A stretch of 64,000 nucleotides of DNA from Euborellia annulipes (GCA_023213315.1 JAKCPI010000901.1:1-64000), one strand, 5' to 3'; positions 1 to 10,329 are shown, counted from the first letter of the stretch. Program-made: numbers and translations. The notes: generated by a model not told the origin, from the sequence alone.

Positions 1-8
1 CACAGCGC

Positions 9-279
9 CTAGCTAATGGAATAAATATATTTGAATAGGACTCCCTTGAAAGAGCCAAGGGTCCTTGCCGCCTTAACTTCCTGGGGGAGAGAATTCCAGA
101 ACCTCGATGCTGTGATCAAAAATGACCCAGCAAAGGTCGAGGTCCTATGTTTGGGTATAACAATCTCGCTCCCCCCAGACCGGAGGACCCTAGATCTCAT
201 CTCGTCCTTAAATTTGAAAAGATCATAAAGGTACCCCGGTCTGTGAGTGCGAAACAAATTATATAAAGAAATCCCCAGC
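9..279 (-). pseudogene. LINE reverse-transcriptase C-terminal fragment
   Basis: The minus-strand reading frame has the signature of the segment after the reverse transcriptase in jockey/CR1-type LINE ORF2: an R-S-x-x-L run, then IVIPKHRT, an SF motif, SRFWNSLP and a final F-K. It continues the fragments at 836-937 and 1557-1640, from which it is separated by two miniature transposons and one larger insertion. The start is not a true start codon, and the element lacks its 5' part, so this is a dead copy. The LINE clade cannot be fixed from this segment. Confidence 0.7.
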
Positions 280-557
280 AGTGGCGTAGTGAGCTTAACT
301 CGCGCCCGAGGGACAATACCTTTTTAGCGCCCCCCCCCCATTCGAAAACCATAAAATATATGTAAAATATACATAATTATTATATTACACTGGTACTAAA
401 TTTAAAATATATTTTCCAGAAATCAATTATAATTAAAATAAAAATTATCCAACAATTTTTTGTTTTGCGGACCATTTGGCGCCCATTTGTGAGTAGCACC
501 CGGGGCATGATGACTCCCTTGCCCCCCTCCCCCCCCCCCCCCTCTCGCTACGCCACT
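280..557. mobile_element. Miniature inverted-repeat element, GTGGCGTAG ends
   Basis: The ends are inverted repeats: AGTGGCGTAGTGAG on the left and CTCGCTACGCCACT on the right, with long C-runs just inside. No ORF of its own is seen. It interrupts the LINE fragment. A possible 3-bp duplication (AGC) flanks it. A second copy in the opposite orientation lies at 5650-5970. The ends resemble non-autonomous hAT-type elements, but no 8-bp target duplication is visible, so the superfamily is uncertain. Confidence 0.65.
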
Positions 558-572
558 AGCTACTATCTATCT

Positions 573-835
573 CAAGGGCGGTCCCAGAGGGGGGGTCAAG
601 GGGGTCGTGACCCCCCCCCCAAAATCTTCTTTTTTTTTTAACATACACTTTTTTCCCACTCACTCTCCCATTCACACAATCTTTTCGGCAACTTAGGCCA
701 TTTAAGACTTAAACGATACTCATATTTGATTAATATATATTTATTGGGGTCCAGGCCCATTTATTTCTACTATAAAAAAAAAAAAAAAAAAAACAGTGAC
801 CCCCCCCCCCAAAATGTAAGGCTAGGACCGCCCTT
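573..835. mobile_element. hAT-like miniature element carrying a captured SINE tail
   Basis: The terminal inverted repeats are CAAGGGCGGTCC on the left and GGACCGCCCTTG on the right, followed internally by G-runs and C-runs. The interior (about 635-800) is a reversed piece of the SINE seen complete at 12815-13067, including its GGCCATTTAAG-type segment. The same chimera recurs at 8722-8969, where a perfect 8-bp target duplication supports hAT-type transposition. No clear duplication remains at this copy. Confidence 0.7.
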
Positions 836-937
836 GCAAATAGCCACATCATAAATAAATCTAATGCAAGCATTTAGGACTCTTTCAAGCCGCAAATCCA
901 GCTCTCCAGAGAGATCATTATACACAAGACAACCATA
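836..937 (-). pseudogene. LINE ORF2 fragment, internal part
   Basis: Read on the minus strand this gives YGCLVYNDLSGELDLRLERV and then LNACIRFIYDV, the conserved block just downstream of the reverse transcriptase in jockey/CR1-like LINEs. It joins the frame of the piece at 9-279 once the miniature elements at 280-557 and 573-835 are removed. The other side is broken at 938 by an insertion that duplicated 12 bp of this coding sequence. Confidence 0.7.
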
Positions 938-1556
938 TAAATAAGAAATTATATATAATATTTAAGATACTATATATATCGCGTATATGAGCCGCGAAAT
1001 TTATACAATTAAATATTTATTAATTCATATATCCGAAAAAATAAGGGTGTGCCGCCGGGAGTCGAACCACGGATCCTCCGATTGGTACTCAGAGTGCCCT
1101 AACCACTAGACCACAGCACGACATTCGGATATATGAAGTTCACTTATGAACTCACTTGGAAAGCAAATTTAGTCATCAGGAGAAATGGACCCATGAACGG
1201 TGCCACAAATTTATCCCTCGACCAGGTGCAATCCAGATGGAATAATTGAGGAGACCTCAATTTTAATTAATTAATAAATAAGAAATTATATATAATATTT
1301 AAGATACTATATATATCGCGTATATGAGCCGCGAAATTTATACAATTAAATATTTATTAATTCATATATCCGAGTACTCAGAGTGCCCTAACCACTAGAC
1401 CACAGCACGACATTCGGATATATGAAGTTCACTTATGAACTCACTTGGAAAGCAAGTCTGAGGGCACTCTGAGTACCAATCGGAGGATCCGTGGTTCGAC
1501 TCCCGGCGGCACACCCTTATTTTTTCGGATATATGAATTAATAAATATTTAATTGT
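938..1556. mobile_element. tRNA-like repeat element with 12-bp target duplication
   Basis: The element is bounded by the direct repeat AAGACAACCATA at 926-937 and 1557-1568, inside a LINE coding fragment. It holds a tRNA-like segment on the minus strand (about 1050-1122) with an A box (TGGTCTAGTGGTTAGGGC) and a B box (GGTTCGACTCC). This segment is flanked by the inverted pair TTCATATATCCGAA and TTCGGATATATGAA. The acceptor and T stems pair poorly, so it is not a working tRNA gene. A second, broken unit follows, with a half tRNA on the minus strand (about 1371-1413) and the other half on the plus strand (1462-1512). An AT-rich segment of about 95 bp is directly repeated at 940-1035 and 1275-1370. 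The length of the target duplication suggests LINE-type mobilisation. Confidence 0.65.
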
Positions 1557-1640
1557 AAGACAACCATAGTCAAAATGCGGAAGTATTAGTGTCTTAAATA
1601 TCTTAATTTATATTCCACAAATAAATCCTTTCTCTCGTTA
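1557..1640 (-). pseudogene. LINE ORF2 fragment, upstream part
   Basis: The minus strand reads TLILPHFDYGCL, matching the LPHFDY block that precedes the GELDLRLERV block in jockey/CR1-like LINE ORF2. An in-frame stop lies about ten codons upstream. The first 12 bases are the second copy of the target duplication made by the 938-1556 insertion. Together with 9-279 and 836-937 it forms one LINE relic split by three later elements. Confidence 0.65.
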
Positions 1641-2880
1641 TAATGGCAGATAAATGAAATTATAAGTTAGCATTAAAAATAAAAGGAAATTGATAATACT
1701 GTATGATTAAAAAAAAAAAAAAGTGCAGGAGGTAGATTTGAACTCGGGAAGTTTGGTTACGTGGGAATGGAAAAAAATATAGTTTGATTAACCACTTGAG
1801 CCACGCTTTAGTTAATATTTTTAAAGAAAAATAAGCCATAAAAGAAACATGAAATAAAAGAAGTATTAAAAAAATTTTAATATTCCACATATGATATATC
1901 ATTTTTCATTAATTTTTATGCGGATTAATTATTTATAATCAAAATTCCAATAGCATTCATAGTTTTCAAATAATTCAATGGCCAAACGTCAGATTGTTTA
2001 TGCCTTGATGTAATTAAACCAAAATCTCTATCTAATATATGATACATGTCATTAATTCTTGAATTCTCCCTGATTCCAGAGAACTAAAGCCCTTTTAATT
2101 ATATGATCTAATTTGAAAGTTATTGGCGATCAAAGTTAAGACTATTATCGACCTTAATGACATTAACAGTCAATTTTATATATTATCAAAAATGCTTATT
2201 TAGCATTGTCTGATTAAAACCAAATTTTTACAAGAGATTTATAATTATAAAATGAGTTTTTTTCTAAAGTTTCATTGAGATTGGTAAAGAAATAAATAAA
2301 ATATTGACTATTTTGTAAATTTCGTTTTCGAATTCGGGATCCCGGATGCAAGGCCAGACCCGGTTCATAGAACGCTCTCTTTACCAATTCGAGATCGCAA
2401 ATTCTAAAACTCAATTTACAAAATCCATTTTCTAAGAAACAATTAAAGAAATAAAAATATATTCATTATATAAAAAAAAGACAAATTATTTTAATAATGG
2501 AAAAATATTTTAATTAAACTTTTTGATTAATTAAAGAGGTGGGATTTATTTTTTTTTCTTCGTGAGATGGTTTATAAAGTATATATTTTTTTTAATTTAT
2601 ATTTTAAAATGCTTCCCTGCAGGTGACAGAAAGTTCAACACTCCGCGGGTCACCTATCCATGGTTATGCAGTCCTTGGCTTTGCTTAACCAAATGTTCTC
2701 AATATTTTTTTTATTTATAAAATTTTCTAGAAAAATCCTATGACTGTATAAATAATATGCCTGTTTTTTATAATAATTGAAAACTTAAAATAATGAGAAA
2801 TTCCAGGATTGTAAAATAATTAAAACATTTAATCTTTTTATCTCTGTATCTATCTTTGTATAATTATCTCATCATCTATC
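1640..2880. repeat. Composite repeat (RepB) copy with tRNA-like head
   Basis: This block is shared with 4290-5640 and with the palindrome at 10330-11400. It starts with a tRNA-like segment on the minus strand (1723-1806; A box GTGGCTCAAGTGGTTAA, B box GAGTTCAAATC) with a long variable region, as in Leu/Ser tRNAs. It continues with AT-rich sequence and a GC-richer module of about 105 bp (about 2313-2415) flanked by the inverted repeat ATTTTGTAAAT and ATTTACAAAAT. No protein similarity was seen in the short ORFs here. Confidence 0.6.
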
Positions 2881-2885
2881 AAGAT

Positions 2886-3143
2886 CAGCGGCGTAACTAG
2901 CCTTTGAGGGCGGAGGGGGCGAAGCTCAACTAGGGCGCCGTTTTTTAAGTTGTAATATAATTTTAAAGAAATCTATCAATTTTTTGAACAATCTATCGAA
3001 AGAATATGATAAAATCACCGTCCCTGGACTATATTTTAGATGCCCTAGGGCGCCTATGTCGGTATCGAGGGGCGCCAAAGGCTTGAAGCGCCTGGGGCGG
3101 AGGGGGCAAGCGCCCACCTTCGCCCCACCTAGTTACGCTACTG
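2886..3143. mobile_element. Miniature inverted-repeat element, GGCGTAACTAG ends
   Basis: The left end CAGCGGCGTAACTAG mirrors the right end CTAGTTACGCTACTG. G-rich and C-rich blocks (GGGCGGAGGGGGC, GCGCCCACC) sit inside each end. No ORF of its own, and no clear target duplication. The same GGCGTAACTAG-type end occurs at the apex of the large palindrome near 44337-44532. Confidence 0.65.
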
Positions 3144-4289
3144 TTAAAATACATCTAAATATAAACAAATGAATTTGTACAATATTATTTTTTCATATAT
3201 ATATATAATATATATAAATGAATGCGTGTATGTTTAAGTAAAATCGTTTGGTAGCTATTCTTAAAACAAAATTGTGCAACAAGGATTTGATTTAAATAAA
3301 TAATTGTTTAAAAAAAATTGAAAAAATTTATTATTTTTTTTTATTTTAATAATTTTTATCTTCTCTTAGACTTCCGCGGTCCAGTTTCAATCAGCCCGCG
3401 GCCCACGGGTTGGGAACCGCTGCTCTATATATATTAACATATATAGAGGTAAGAGAAAGAAAAAACTATATTTATAATAGCGGAGTGTCCGTCTGTCCGT
3501 CTGTCACCAACTTCCCGTAATTTTGCCGTCTTATAGAGGATGTTATGGAGAGTCCAGGAAAAAGACTCGGGTCCGCAATTTCTCAAAAGGGCAGACGCAA
3601 AAAATTCTAGAATTTGCCAATTGTATAGCATTGAGTTGATTGTCTTGCCTAATGAAAAATTAAAGCCAATTAATTAAAATAATTAAATAATTAAATCTCT
3701 CTAAGGAAAAATAATAAAAATTATTATATAATTAAATTTTTATTTATTTTTTTTCTTTAGGAACTCGAATTGAATAAAGACAGACAGCCTTGCAAGCAAA
3801 TGATTGCATAATTACAAGGCACCGCCGGCAAGTGCTGCGCCTCTGGTGTCCATTCTATAAATCATTTTGTTAAAATGAAATTAATCTAATTTAATCAAAC
3901 AAATTTCATAAAATAGTATAAATATCACGAAGGGGACAACCTAAAGGGGGGAGGGGGCCTAAAAGGCGCCCCCCTCCTCGAAAAAGCAAAAATTCAAATA
4001 TTGTGGTGTATAAGAGGCTCTGGTATAGCATTTGAATAGAAAGAGAGCGAAGGTAATGAGTGCGAGTGAGATGGAGAGAGTCGCTTAAAGATGCTCAGTC
4101 TCCGTCCTTGGTGCACATGCACCGGATTCCAAACAATACGCGTGACGTCATCTTTTCCTAGAAATAAAAAAAAGTAATAAAACTATTTGTTTTTTTTTTG
4201 TTTTTTATTCATCAAAGAAGAAGAAAAAAGCAAATTAAATAATTTAAAAAAATGAATATGAAAAAATTATTTTAATAAAGGAAATAAAT
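3144..4289. other. AT-rich stretch with transposon debris
   Basis: No gene was recognised. 3365-3421 ends in GGTTGGGAACCGCTG, the right terminal sequence of many hAT elements, but no left end is found, so it is a truncated copy. 3430-3460 carries the short TATATATTAACATATATA and GTAAGAGAAAG hairpin that also begins RepA elements. 3940-3985 is a G/C-rich scrap like the interiors of the nearby miniature elements. Confidence 0.4.
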
Positions 4290-5640
4290 ATATTCTAACT
4301 TTTGATTGATTATTGAGGTGGGATTTATTTATTTTTCTTCCTGAGACGGGTGTTAAAGTTAATTGTATTTTCAATTTATATTTGGGCATCTAAGATCATT
4401 TGACTTTTGGGAAATTAAATAAAATGGCTTCCAGCAGGTGAGAGACTCAACACTCAGTGGGTCACCTATCCACGGTCCAGCAGTTCTTAGCCTTGCTTAA
4501 CCCGAATTTTCTCAAATTTTCTGCTTTTTCTCAGGAGCTATTAGATTTAAAAAAGTTTTTTTATACCTAACAAATTAAAAAAAAAAAAAAATATCAAACA
4601 AAAAAATTATTTTAATAATTACTTTCGATAACTAAAAATCTATTCAGTTTTTGAAGAAATGTCAAAGAATAAAAACTTTTTCAAATAGGGTAATTTATCA
4701 TAATATGATGGAAAAATTGAAAATTTCAAAATTTCTGAAAAAACTTATTAGGTAAAGTACTACTTCCAAGTGACGTATTTACTCCAAAAGTTGAAAGAAA
4801 TCTATAATTTTAGTTTAAGGAGCATATACCAAATTTCATCCATCTAGCTGCTTTGGTTTTTAAGCAATCGTGTTCACACACACCCCAACGTAATTCCAAA
4901 AGAATATACGAGAAAGTCTCGGGGAAGTCATCCCCCCGCAACGGGGGTTTGCCTGGGTGTACGTTACGCCACTGCATAAAGAAGAGGACAATTGAATGAA
5001 AATTTAATAATCTTATCATATAAATAATGTAATGTATTTTTGTGTACAAATTTTTATATGATATCTATTTTAACTTTATGGCCCTGCAGACAGACCATGT
5101 CGCGAAAACCACTTTTTCGGATTCAGGGGACCAAAATTTTCTCAATATTTTTTTTATATATAAAATTTTCTAGAAAAGTCCCATGACTGTAAAAATAATA
5201 TGCCTATCTGTTTTATAATAATTGAAAACTTAATATAGTGAGAAATTCCAGGATTGTAAAATAATTAAAACATTTAATCATTTTTATCTCTATATCTATA
5301 TTTGTATAATTATCTAGTCATCTATCAAGATATATATCTTTTTTCCCGACCAACTTTTTAAAATAAATTTTACATTTCTATAAGAAAGAGTATAAATTAG
5401 CTTTAAAAATAAAAGGAAATTGATAATAATAAAAATGAAAAAAAAGTGCAGGAGGTGGATTTGAACTCGCAATGTTTGATAAAGCGAGGATGTAAAAAAT
5501 ATAGTATGTTGGCCACTTTAACGATTCAGCTAGGCCCGATTTTATTTATTAAGGGGAAAATAGACCATATTAGAAACGTTAAATAAAAGGCTTATTAAAA
5601 AAAATATTAATTTTGTACATATGATATATCATTTTTTACT
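4290..5640. repeat. Second RepB copy, interrupted and rearranged
   Basis: 4290-4510 matches 2520-2690, 5135-5335 matches 2695-2880, and 5385-5640 matches 1660-1900 including the tRNA-like head (5446-5535, minus, B box GATTTGAACTC reversed). The order of modules is rotated relative to 1640-2880, as expected for a tandem or rearranged array. A right-end scrap of a miniature element (ACGTTACGCCACTGC) lies near 4960-4974. No coding sequence was recognised. Confidence 0.55.
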
Positions 5641-5649
5641 ACATTTAAT

Positions 5650-5970
5650 CAGTGGCGTAGCGAGAGGTGGGCAAGGGGGTCATCATGACCCGGGCGCTAC
5701 TCACAAAGGGGCGCCAAACAAATTCGCAAAAAAAAAAAAATAATTTTAATGTCCGGGAAAAAAATTAAAAAAATTTTCCGGGTGAAAAATTTGGTTCCGC
5801 AAAAAAAATAAAAGCAAAAAATTTTCCGCAGGCAAGAAAATTTTTGAGTTCGGGCCTCCCCAAAAAAATTTCTATATACGCCCCTGTATAATGTTATGGT
5901 TTTCGAATGCGGGGGGGGGCGCTAAAAAGGTATTGTGCCCCGGGCGCGAGTTAAGCTCACTACGCCACTG
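5650..5970. mobile_element. Miniature inverted-repeat element, second GTGGCGTAG copy
   Basis: The ends CAGTGGCGTAGCGAG and CTCACTACGCCACTG are inverted repeats. The interior matches the 280-557 element in reverse orientation (GGCGCC near one end; GGGCGCGAGTTAAGC near the other). It lies in RepB-derived sequence. No coding capacity is visible. Confidence 0.65.
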
Positions 5971-6289
5971 ATTAAGAATCTACTTTTGTTATTTTTGTAT
6001 CTCAATTATTTTTCGAGTTATACTCAAAAAACGATACAAAATTTGAGAAAGCTTAATATCATTAAACATAAAGGGTAGAAGATATTTAAGATATCGAATA
6101 AATTCTGTATTTAATGCAGATAAGGAATCAATAAACACCAATTTTATATCTTTTTTAGTTTTTAGCAAATCTACGAAAATTCAAGCAAAGATAGATGTGA
6201 CTCTCTCTTATTAAATAGAGCAAACTAGTAATTGACATAAATGTGTAAGATTCAGGATTTAGTGCTGATTTTAATGCACTATTCACTAT

Positions 6290-6885
6290 TTCTATATATT
6301 GAATAGTTTTTTTATTATTTTGAAAAGAAAAAAATTCATCTGTCAAAATTAATTAAAATCGATTTTTTATTATTTTTAGGACATTCCTTGGCCGAAAATG
6401 GATTGTTTTAGTTAGAATATTTTATATTTTAATTTATTCAATCGATATCAAGCCCTAAATGTGTTTATTTAATTAAAAAACAATAAATTAAAAAATATTG
6501 GCGGGAGATGACGTTAGAAGTCGTGAGTGTCAGCAACAAACCCTCATTTTATGTGGGCGTAGCTAAATAGGAAAATTCCTATGGCTTTATAATTAATTCA
6601 AGAGACCAGTTTTGCATTTTGCCTCAAATCCGTGAATAAATAAGAGAGATTTAGCGATTTTTTGAAAAGCGATCTCGCGCGAGACAAAAGGCTTAGACAA
6701 GAGTCACGCCAGTCTCCCTGGCTGGTCTCTGGGCGCCGATCGAATTGGAAAAAAAATTTGATGCTCTTCCATTAGTTGAAATAATTGTCAAATTGATTGA
6801 TTTCATCTGTTTATACTCAAATTTTATAAAATTTAATTCTAAAAATGGCTATAAAATCTTATAATGTTGTAAATTAAGGGATCTT
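6290..6885. repeat. Left arm of a ~600-bp inverted duplication
   Basis: This segment is repeated, reverse-complemented and almost without gaps, at 9705-10318. Shared landmarks include GGCGGGAGATGACG/GGGAGTTGACATTC-type ends, ATGTGGGCGTAGCTAAATAG, and CTGGCTGGTCTCTGGGCGCC. The interval between the arms contains shorter matching inverted pieces and several later insertions, so the whole 6.29-10.32 kb region looks like an old foldback structure. No protein was recognised in it. Confidence 0.7.
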
Positions 6886-6894
6886 AAAATTTTT

Positions 6895-7470
6895 ACTTTC
6901 CCTTATCTCTATATACATGTACTTTTTCAGTTTTTTTCTCGAAATTCGCTCAAACGATTTTGATTAAAATTCAAAAATCATTTATTTTTTAGATGCTTTT
7001 TAAAATGTATATTTTCATTTTGCCCTCAGAATTGTATGAAACAGACTTTACTCTTTTTTTTTTTTTTTTAAACCCTTTTCGGCTACAGAGGCCATTTAGG
7101 GGTTATTTATTTATTATATAAATTTAATATACATTGTACCGATGGCAACCGGGGGACGTTCCACACCCCCCTTTGATAGCTCGGGGTCACCAATCCCGAG
7201 CTTTCGCCGCGCTTGGCATCACTTAACTTCAACGATTGTGGTGATTGTTGATCTTCTCCGTTGCCAGGCCCCCCGGCGACTTTACTCTTGTACTTTATAG
7301 GAAAGATAGGAGAAATGGTTGCTATGGTAACAAAATATAAATATTTTTCCATACTTATAAATTTTACATCTTGAAAATCGAATGTGTCGTACTGTCGGAA
7401 ACTAAATACATGTCGACAAAAAAAAATCTGCTGGGCTTGTCACACCAGATTTTGTATACATGTTGTGGGT
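6895..7470 (+). repeat. RepA copy, interrupted by a SINE
   Basis: The RepA landmarks are ACATGTACTTTTTCAG, then CGATTTTGATTAAAATTCA, TTTTGCCCTCAGAATTG, CTTGTACTTTATAGGAAAGA and CACACCAGATTTT, in the usual order. The copy is split by the 5S-like SINE at 7056-7277, whose target duplication lies in RepA sequence. RepA has no recognisable ORF. Confidence 0.65.
7056..7277 (-). mobile_element. SINE with 5S rRNA-like head
   Basis: A perfect 12-bp target duplication (GACTTTACTCTT) lies at 7044-7055 and 7278-7289. The element is on the minus strand, with its A-tail seen as a T-run at about 7056-7069. The head contains TTGAAGTTAAG and then CGGGATTGGTGACC, spaced like box A and box C of 5S rRNA, so a 5S-derived (SINE3-like) promoter is the best reading. 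The segment next to the tail, AAATGGCCTCTGTAGCCG, resembles the tail segment of the tRNA-derived SINE at 12815-13067. Confidence 0.65.
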
Positions 7471-8205
7471 TGTTTATAAACAACGAGCTAGTAAAATAAA
7501 ATTAACAAGTCTCAAAAATTGAAAGCTGAATTTTACGTAAAAAGAGGACAAAATTTCATCCAATTCTGATATGATATGAAATTTTTTTTTTTAAAGCGAA
7601 TCCTTTGAGAAAATTTGGCTCTGCATGGACCCTAAGCACATTCGTTGAGCGGTAAACCTTTAGAGCACTAATTTAACGAAACCATTGGAGCTAGAAGGCT
7701 AGAAATTATATATATACGTAGGCAAAAATTCAGTGAATATAGATCAATGATCCTTTTTACTCTCATCTGATTGGCTAATCGGATGGTGAGATATAATGAA
7801 AAAATAAATGTTTAAATATTAAATTTTAGCTTCATCTAAGTAATCTCTAGGAAATTTTAAACTCATTACAAAAAATCCGATTCAATTTGAAGAAGCGGTT
7901 TGCGAATTAGAGACATTTGAAGATTCAATATTTTATTTCTTTTCTATGTTAATTTATTAGACGTCTTAATTCGAGCAAAGGAGGGGAGGGCGGAGCCTGT
8001 CTGCTGCCTCCCCCACCCCTCCTCCCTGATTATTGCTCTTGACCAAAGCGCGCCCTCCCCTTTTTTCTGAGAAAATAAAATAATAAAAAATTAAAACTAT
8101 GTCTTCGGACAGATTAAAAAGAATTTTAAAGACTCGTAAAAAAAAAAAAAAATTGGTACGATGTTCACACAAATTTCTCTTAACTTTTGCTGTGCTTTTC
8201 ACACC
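7471..8205. other. Non-coding spacer inside the foldback region
   Basis: No gene was recognised. About 7690-7760 (CTAGAAATTATATATATACG and on) is matched in inverted form at about 9225-9300, part of the decayed foldback. 7970-8060 is a C-rich patch (CCCCCACCCCTCC) without clear ends. The remainder is AT-rich. Confidence 0.35.
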
Positions 8206-8470
8206 AGATTTTTTTTTATTTTTTTTAAACACTCACATTCACACTCACACACACATTTACACATTCTTTTCGGCAAATTAGGCCATTTAAGCCTTTGACG
8301 ATAATCGTTAATTATTAATATATCTATTGGGAGTCGGGCATTTCTATTTAAGCCATTTGGTGGTATCCAAGTGGCGTTAAATAAAATCATCGGACTGCCT
8401 GACGCCCGAACCCGCGACGTTCGGTATAGAAGGGAGGCACGCTACCAAGTAGACCAAGTCCGTAGGCGTT
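8206..8470 (-). mobile_element. tRNA-derived SINE, minus-strand copy
   Basis: This is a reversed copy of the SINE at 12815-13067. It has a T-run at the left (the A-tail), then the GGCAAATTAGGCCATTTAAG segment, the TGGGAGTCGGGCATT segment, and a tRNA-like head at the right (B box CGAACCCGCGACG is diverged; CTACCAAGTAGACCAAGTCC lies near the A box). No coding capacity. Confidence 0.65.
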
Positions 8471-8499
8471 TGTGTTGAGATCTATGGTCGAGATATATT

Positions 8500-9060
8500 T
8501 CCAGATGTAAACATTATAAACAAAGGAAAATATTTATATTTTGTACCAAAGCAACCATTTCTCCTATCTTTCCTAAATATAGTTATTTAGTAGGGCTATA
8601 GTTGTACAGTATATTGAAATATTCAATGAATGAAAAGGATAAGGAAAAAGACGCAATCCTCTTATTTAAGCCATTTGGTTCCCCTATCTTTCCTATGAAG
8701 TACAAGAGTAAAGTGTGCTTCCAAGGGCGGTCCCAGAGGGGGGTCAAGGGGGTCGTGACCCCCCCCCAAAATCTTTCTTTTTTTTTTTAACACACACTTT
8801 TTTCCCATTCACACAATCTTTTCGGCAACTTAGGCCATTTAAGACTTAAACGATACTTATATTTGATTAATATATATTTATTGGGGTCCAGGCCCATTTA
8901 TTTATACTATAAAAAAAAAAAAAAAAAACAGTGACCCCCCCCCAAAATGTAAGGCTAGGACCGCCCTTGTGTGCTTCAAACAATTCTGAGAGCAAAATGA
9001 GAATATACATTTTAAAGAGCATGTAAAAAATAATTGATTTATGAATTTGGAATCTAAAGT
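8500..9060 (-). repeat. RepA copy, reversed and interrupted
   Basis: The reversed RepA landmarks GTCGAGATATATTTCC, CAACCATTTCTCCTATC and CAATTCTGAGAGCAAAATGAG appear in order. The copy is interrupted by the hAT-like element at 8722-8969, whose 8-bp target duplication is RepA sequence. It is the inverted partner of the copy at 6895-7470 within the larger foldback region. Confidence 0.6.
8722..8969. mobile_element. hAT-like miniature element with SINE insert and 8-bp duplication
   Basis: Terminal inverted repeats are CAAGGGCGGTCC and GGACCGCCCTTG. A perfect 8-bp target duplication, TGTGCTTC, lies at 8714-8721 and 8970-8977, which supports the hAT superfamily. The interior is the same SINE-tail chimera as in 573-835 (shared segments GGCCATTTAAGACTTAAACG and GGGGTCCAGGCCCATTTATT). 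It cannot encode a transposase. Confidence 0.8.
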
Positions 9061-9307
9061 GTTTTAAACTTTCAAATTATAATTTACCGTAGCGCGGTAA
9101 AATAGAATGATAGGAAAAAAATAAATGGTGAAATCTTTAGCTGAAGAACCATTCTTTCCGTATATTCATCATAATTATACCTCTTAAAAAAAAAAATAAA
9201 AAAAAAAGACAGTGGAGATATTCAAGTCACAAGAATCATTGATCTCTGAATGTTTGCCTACGTGTATATAAAATTTCTAGCCTTATAGCTCCACAACCCA
9301 CAACATG

Positions 9308-9684
9308 CATAGGCGCCGGAACTGGGGGGGGCAAGGGTCATTGCCCCCCTGGCATCCTACAGGGGGGGGCAGAGGGGGGCAAAATTTCTTCATTTATTTC
9401 ATTTATTATTAAAAATGATATATTTTTACTTTTGAAAAATAAAATCTTCTAAATTAAAAGAGTAAGAAATTCATTTTTTTCCAAATTTTTCCAAAATTTT
9501 TGAAAAATCACTACCAAATTTTTTAAAATTTTAATTTTATTAAAATTGTGATTTTATTTAAAATTTTTAAAGTTTTATAGTAGATTTGTTTTTGTTTTAT
9601 ACTATTTAAACATATTAAATTATTTTAATTTTCTAAAAAAATTTTTTTGCCCCCCCCTGATTCAAATTCGTTCCGGCGCCCCTG
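9308..9684. mobile_element. hAT-like miniature element with 8-bp duplication
   Basis: The left end CATAGGCGCCGGAAC mirrors the right end GTTCCGGCGCCCCTG. A perfect 8-bp duplication (ACAACATG) lies at 9300-9307 and 9685-9692. G-runs and C-runs sit inside both ends, and the middle is AT-rich without an ORF. It was inserted into an arm of the decayed foldback region. Confidence 0.8.
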
Positions 9685-9704
9685 ACAACATGTATAAAAA
9701 AATT

Positions 9705-10318
9705 TCTAAGATCCCTTAATTTACAACATTATAAGATTTTATAGCCATTTTTAGAATTAAATTTTATAAAATTTGAGTATAAACAGATGAAATCAATCAA
9801 TTTGACAATTATTTCAACTAATGGAAGAGCATCAAATTTTTTTTCCAATTCGATCGGCGCCCAGAGACCAGCCAGGGAGACTCGCGTAACTCTTATCTAA
9901 GCCATTCGTCGCGCGCGAGATCGCTTTTCAAAAAATCGCTAAATCTCTCTTATTCATTCAAGGATTTGAGGCAAAATGCAAAACTGGTCTCTTGAATTAA
10001 TTATAAAGCCATAGGAATTTTCCTATTTAGCTACGCCCACATAAAATGAGGGTTTGTTGATGACACTCACGACTTCGAATGTCAACTCCCGCCAATATTT
10101 TTTAATTTATTGTTTTTTAATTAAATAAACACATTTAGGGCTTGATATCGATTGAATAAATTAAAATATAAAATATTCTAACTAAAACAATCCATTTTCG
10201 ACCAAGGAATGTCCTAAAAATAATAAAAAATCGATTTTAATTAATTTTGACAGATGAATTTTTTTCTTTTCAAAATATTAAAAAAACTATTCAATATATA
10301 GAAATAGTGAATAGTGCA
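9705..10318. repeat. Right arm of the ~600-bp inverted duplication
   Basis: This is the reverse complement of 6290-6885, with only scattered substitutions and small indels. The outer end (TTCAATATATAGAAATAGTG) equals the reversed start of the left arm. The inner end adjoins the 9308-9684 insertion. No coding sequence. Confidence 0.7.
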
Positions 10319-10329
10319 TTAACTAAATT

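Noticed and set aside
1050..1122. tRNA gene on the minus strand.
   Set aside because: A and B boxes are good, but the acceptor and T stems mispair and the anticodon loop would be nine bases. It lies in a repeated, partly inverted element, so it is a tRNA-like repeat head.
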